Shown in pieces: positions 63,776-64,000 of a stretch of DNA of 64,000 nucleotides. The stretch lies in contig OX345648.1 of NCBI GenBank assembly GCA_947044365.1, forward strand, positions 3,166,096-3,230,095, written 5' to 3'. The number at the start of each line of letters is the position of its first letter. The first letter of the stretch is position 1. The stretch comes from Petrosia ficiformis (taxonomy: Eukaryota; Porifera; Demospongiae; Haplosclerida; Petrosiidae). The translations under genes and the position numbers were made by a program. The notes under the pieces were generated by a model. That model saw nothing but the letters and a program-made list of their open reading frames with translations, did not search any database and was not told the origin of the DNA.

Positions 63776-64000
63776 ATTGATATATACAAAGACTGAACTG
63801 GAATTTCTTGCCTATCAACTATCATGAGAGCAATAATAACAAGTAGACATTTGCAATTGAATATTAACACAATAAGGAACACAAATTCGGGGGCCTCAGA
63901 AACCACAAGAAAAGGGCCAAGTATTCCTAGGTAAGCATACCTCTAGACCCCCCTGGGAGTGGTGTTCTTGTATGATCATTTGTTTCCCAGCTCTGACAAA

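Overview
The window is animal nuclear DNA: AT-rich, with short exons, phase-matched GT-AG introns and very dense transposable elements. The mix of DNA transposons (Kolobok, hAT, Tigger/pogo, MULE-like, piggyBac-like, an integrase/Ulp1 element), short mag-like Ty3/gypsy elements and lone HIRAN, RecQ-like and P2RX7-like domains suggests an early-branching marine invertebrate. A sponge is my best guess, from general familiarity and not from a database match.

Two host genes are recognisable, both on the minus strand. The main one is CHTF18 (CTF18), the large subunit of the alternative PCNA loader. Thirteen exons lie between 60917 and 7515, running from the Walker B region to the conserved C-terminal tail and stop codon. 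The P-loop exon and everything 5' of it lie beyond the right edge. The introns are swollen by mobile DNA; one of about 21 kb starts with a GC donor. Downstream on the same strand, at 5836-2829, is a ferlin-like C-terminal piece (end of C2E into C2F). It has six recognisable exons and apparent frame breaks, and no N-terminal two-thirds was seen between it and CHTF18.

Layout: 0.4-1.7 kb broken Tigger transposase; 2.8-5.8 kb ferlin piece; 7.5-7.7 kb last CHTF18 exon; 8.3-9.2 kb interlaced inverted repeats; 9.7-12.5 kb Kolobok element with a THAP transposase remnant and a convergent P2RX7-like gene; 12.5-13.1 kb piggyBac-like MITE; 17.5-21.6 kb broken hAT carrying an integrase/Ulp1 element, itself hit by a MITE; 22.9-27.0 kb long-inverted-repeat element with two big hairpins; 27-30 kb gypsy scraps and a (TG)60 tract; 31.8-36.5 kb piggyBac-like MITE split by a full-length gypsy element; 37.6-39.1 kb long-TIR element and another MITE; 41.5-46.0 kb MULE-like element with minisatellite TIRs; 46.6-49.6 kb second gypsy lacking its reverse transcriptase; 50-56 kb CHTF18 exons and MITEs; 57.3-58.7 kb TIR element holding HIRAN and antisense Tigger pieces; 59.9-60.9 kb the most 5' CHTF18 exons in the window; 61-64 kb MITEs, a 145-bp-arm palindrome and a RecQ-like remnant.

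The mobile genes are nearly all broken, so the cellular content is essentially one replication gene plus a ferlin relic. Positions were read by eye. Splice sites quoted for CHTF18 and ferlin were checked against consensus and reading phase. Repeat edges without a stated target-site duplication are approximate.
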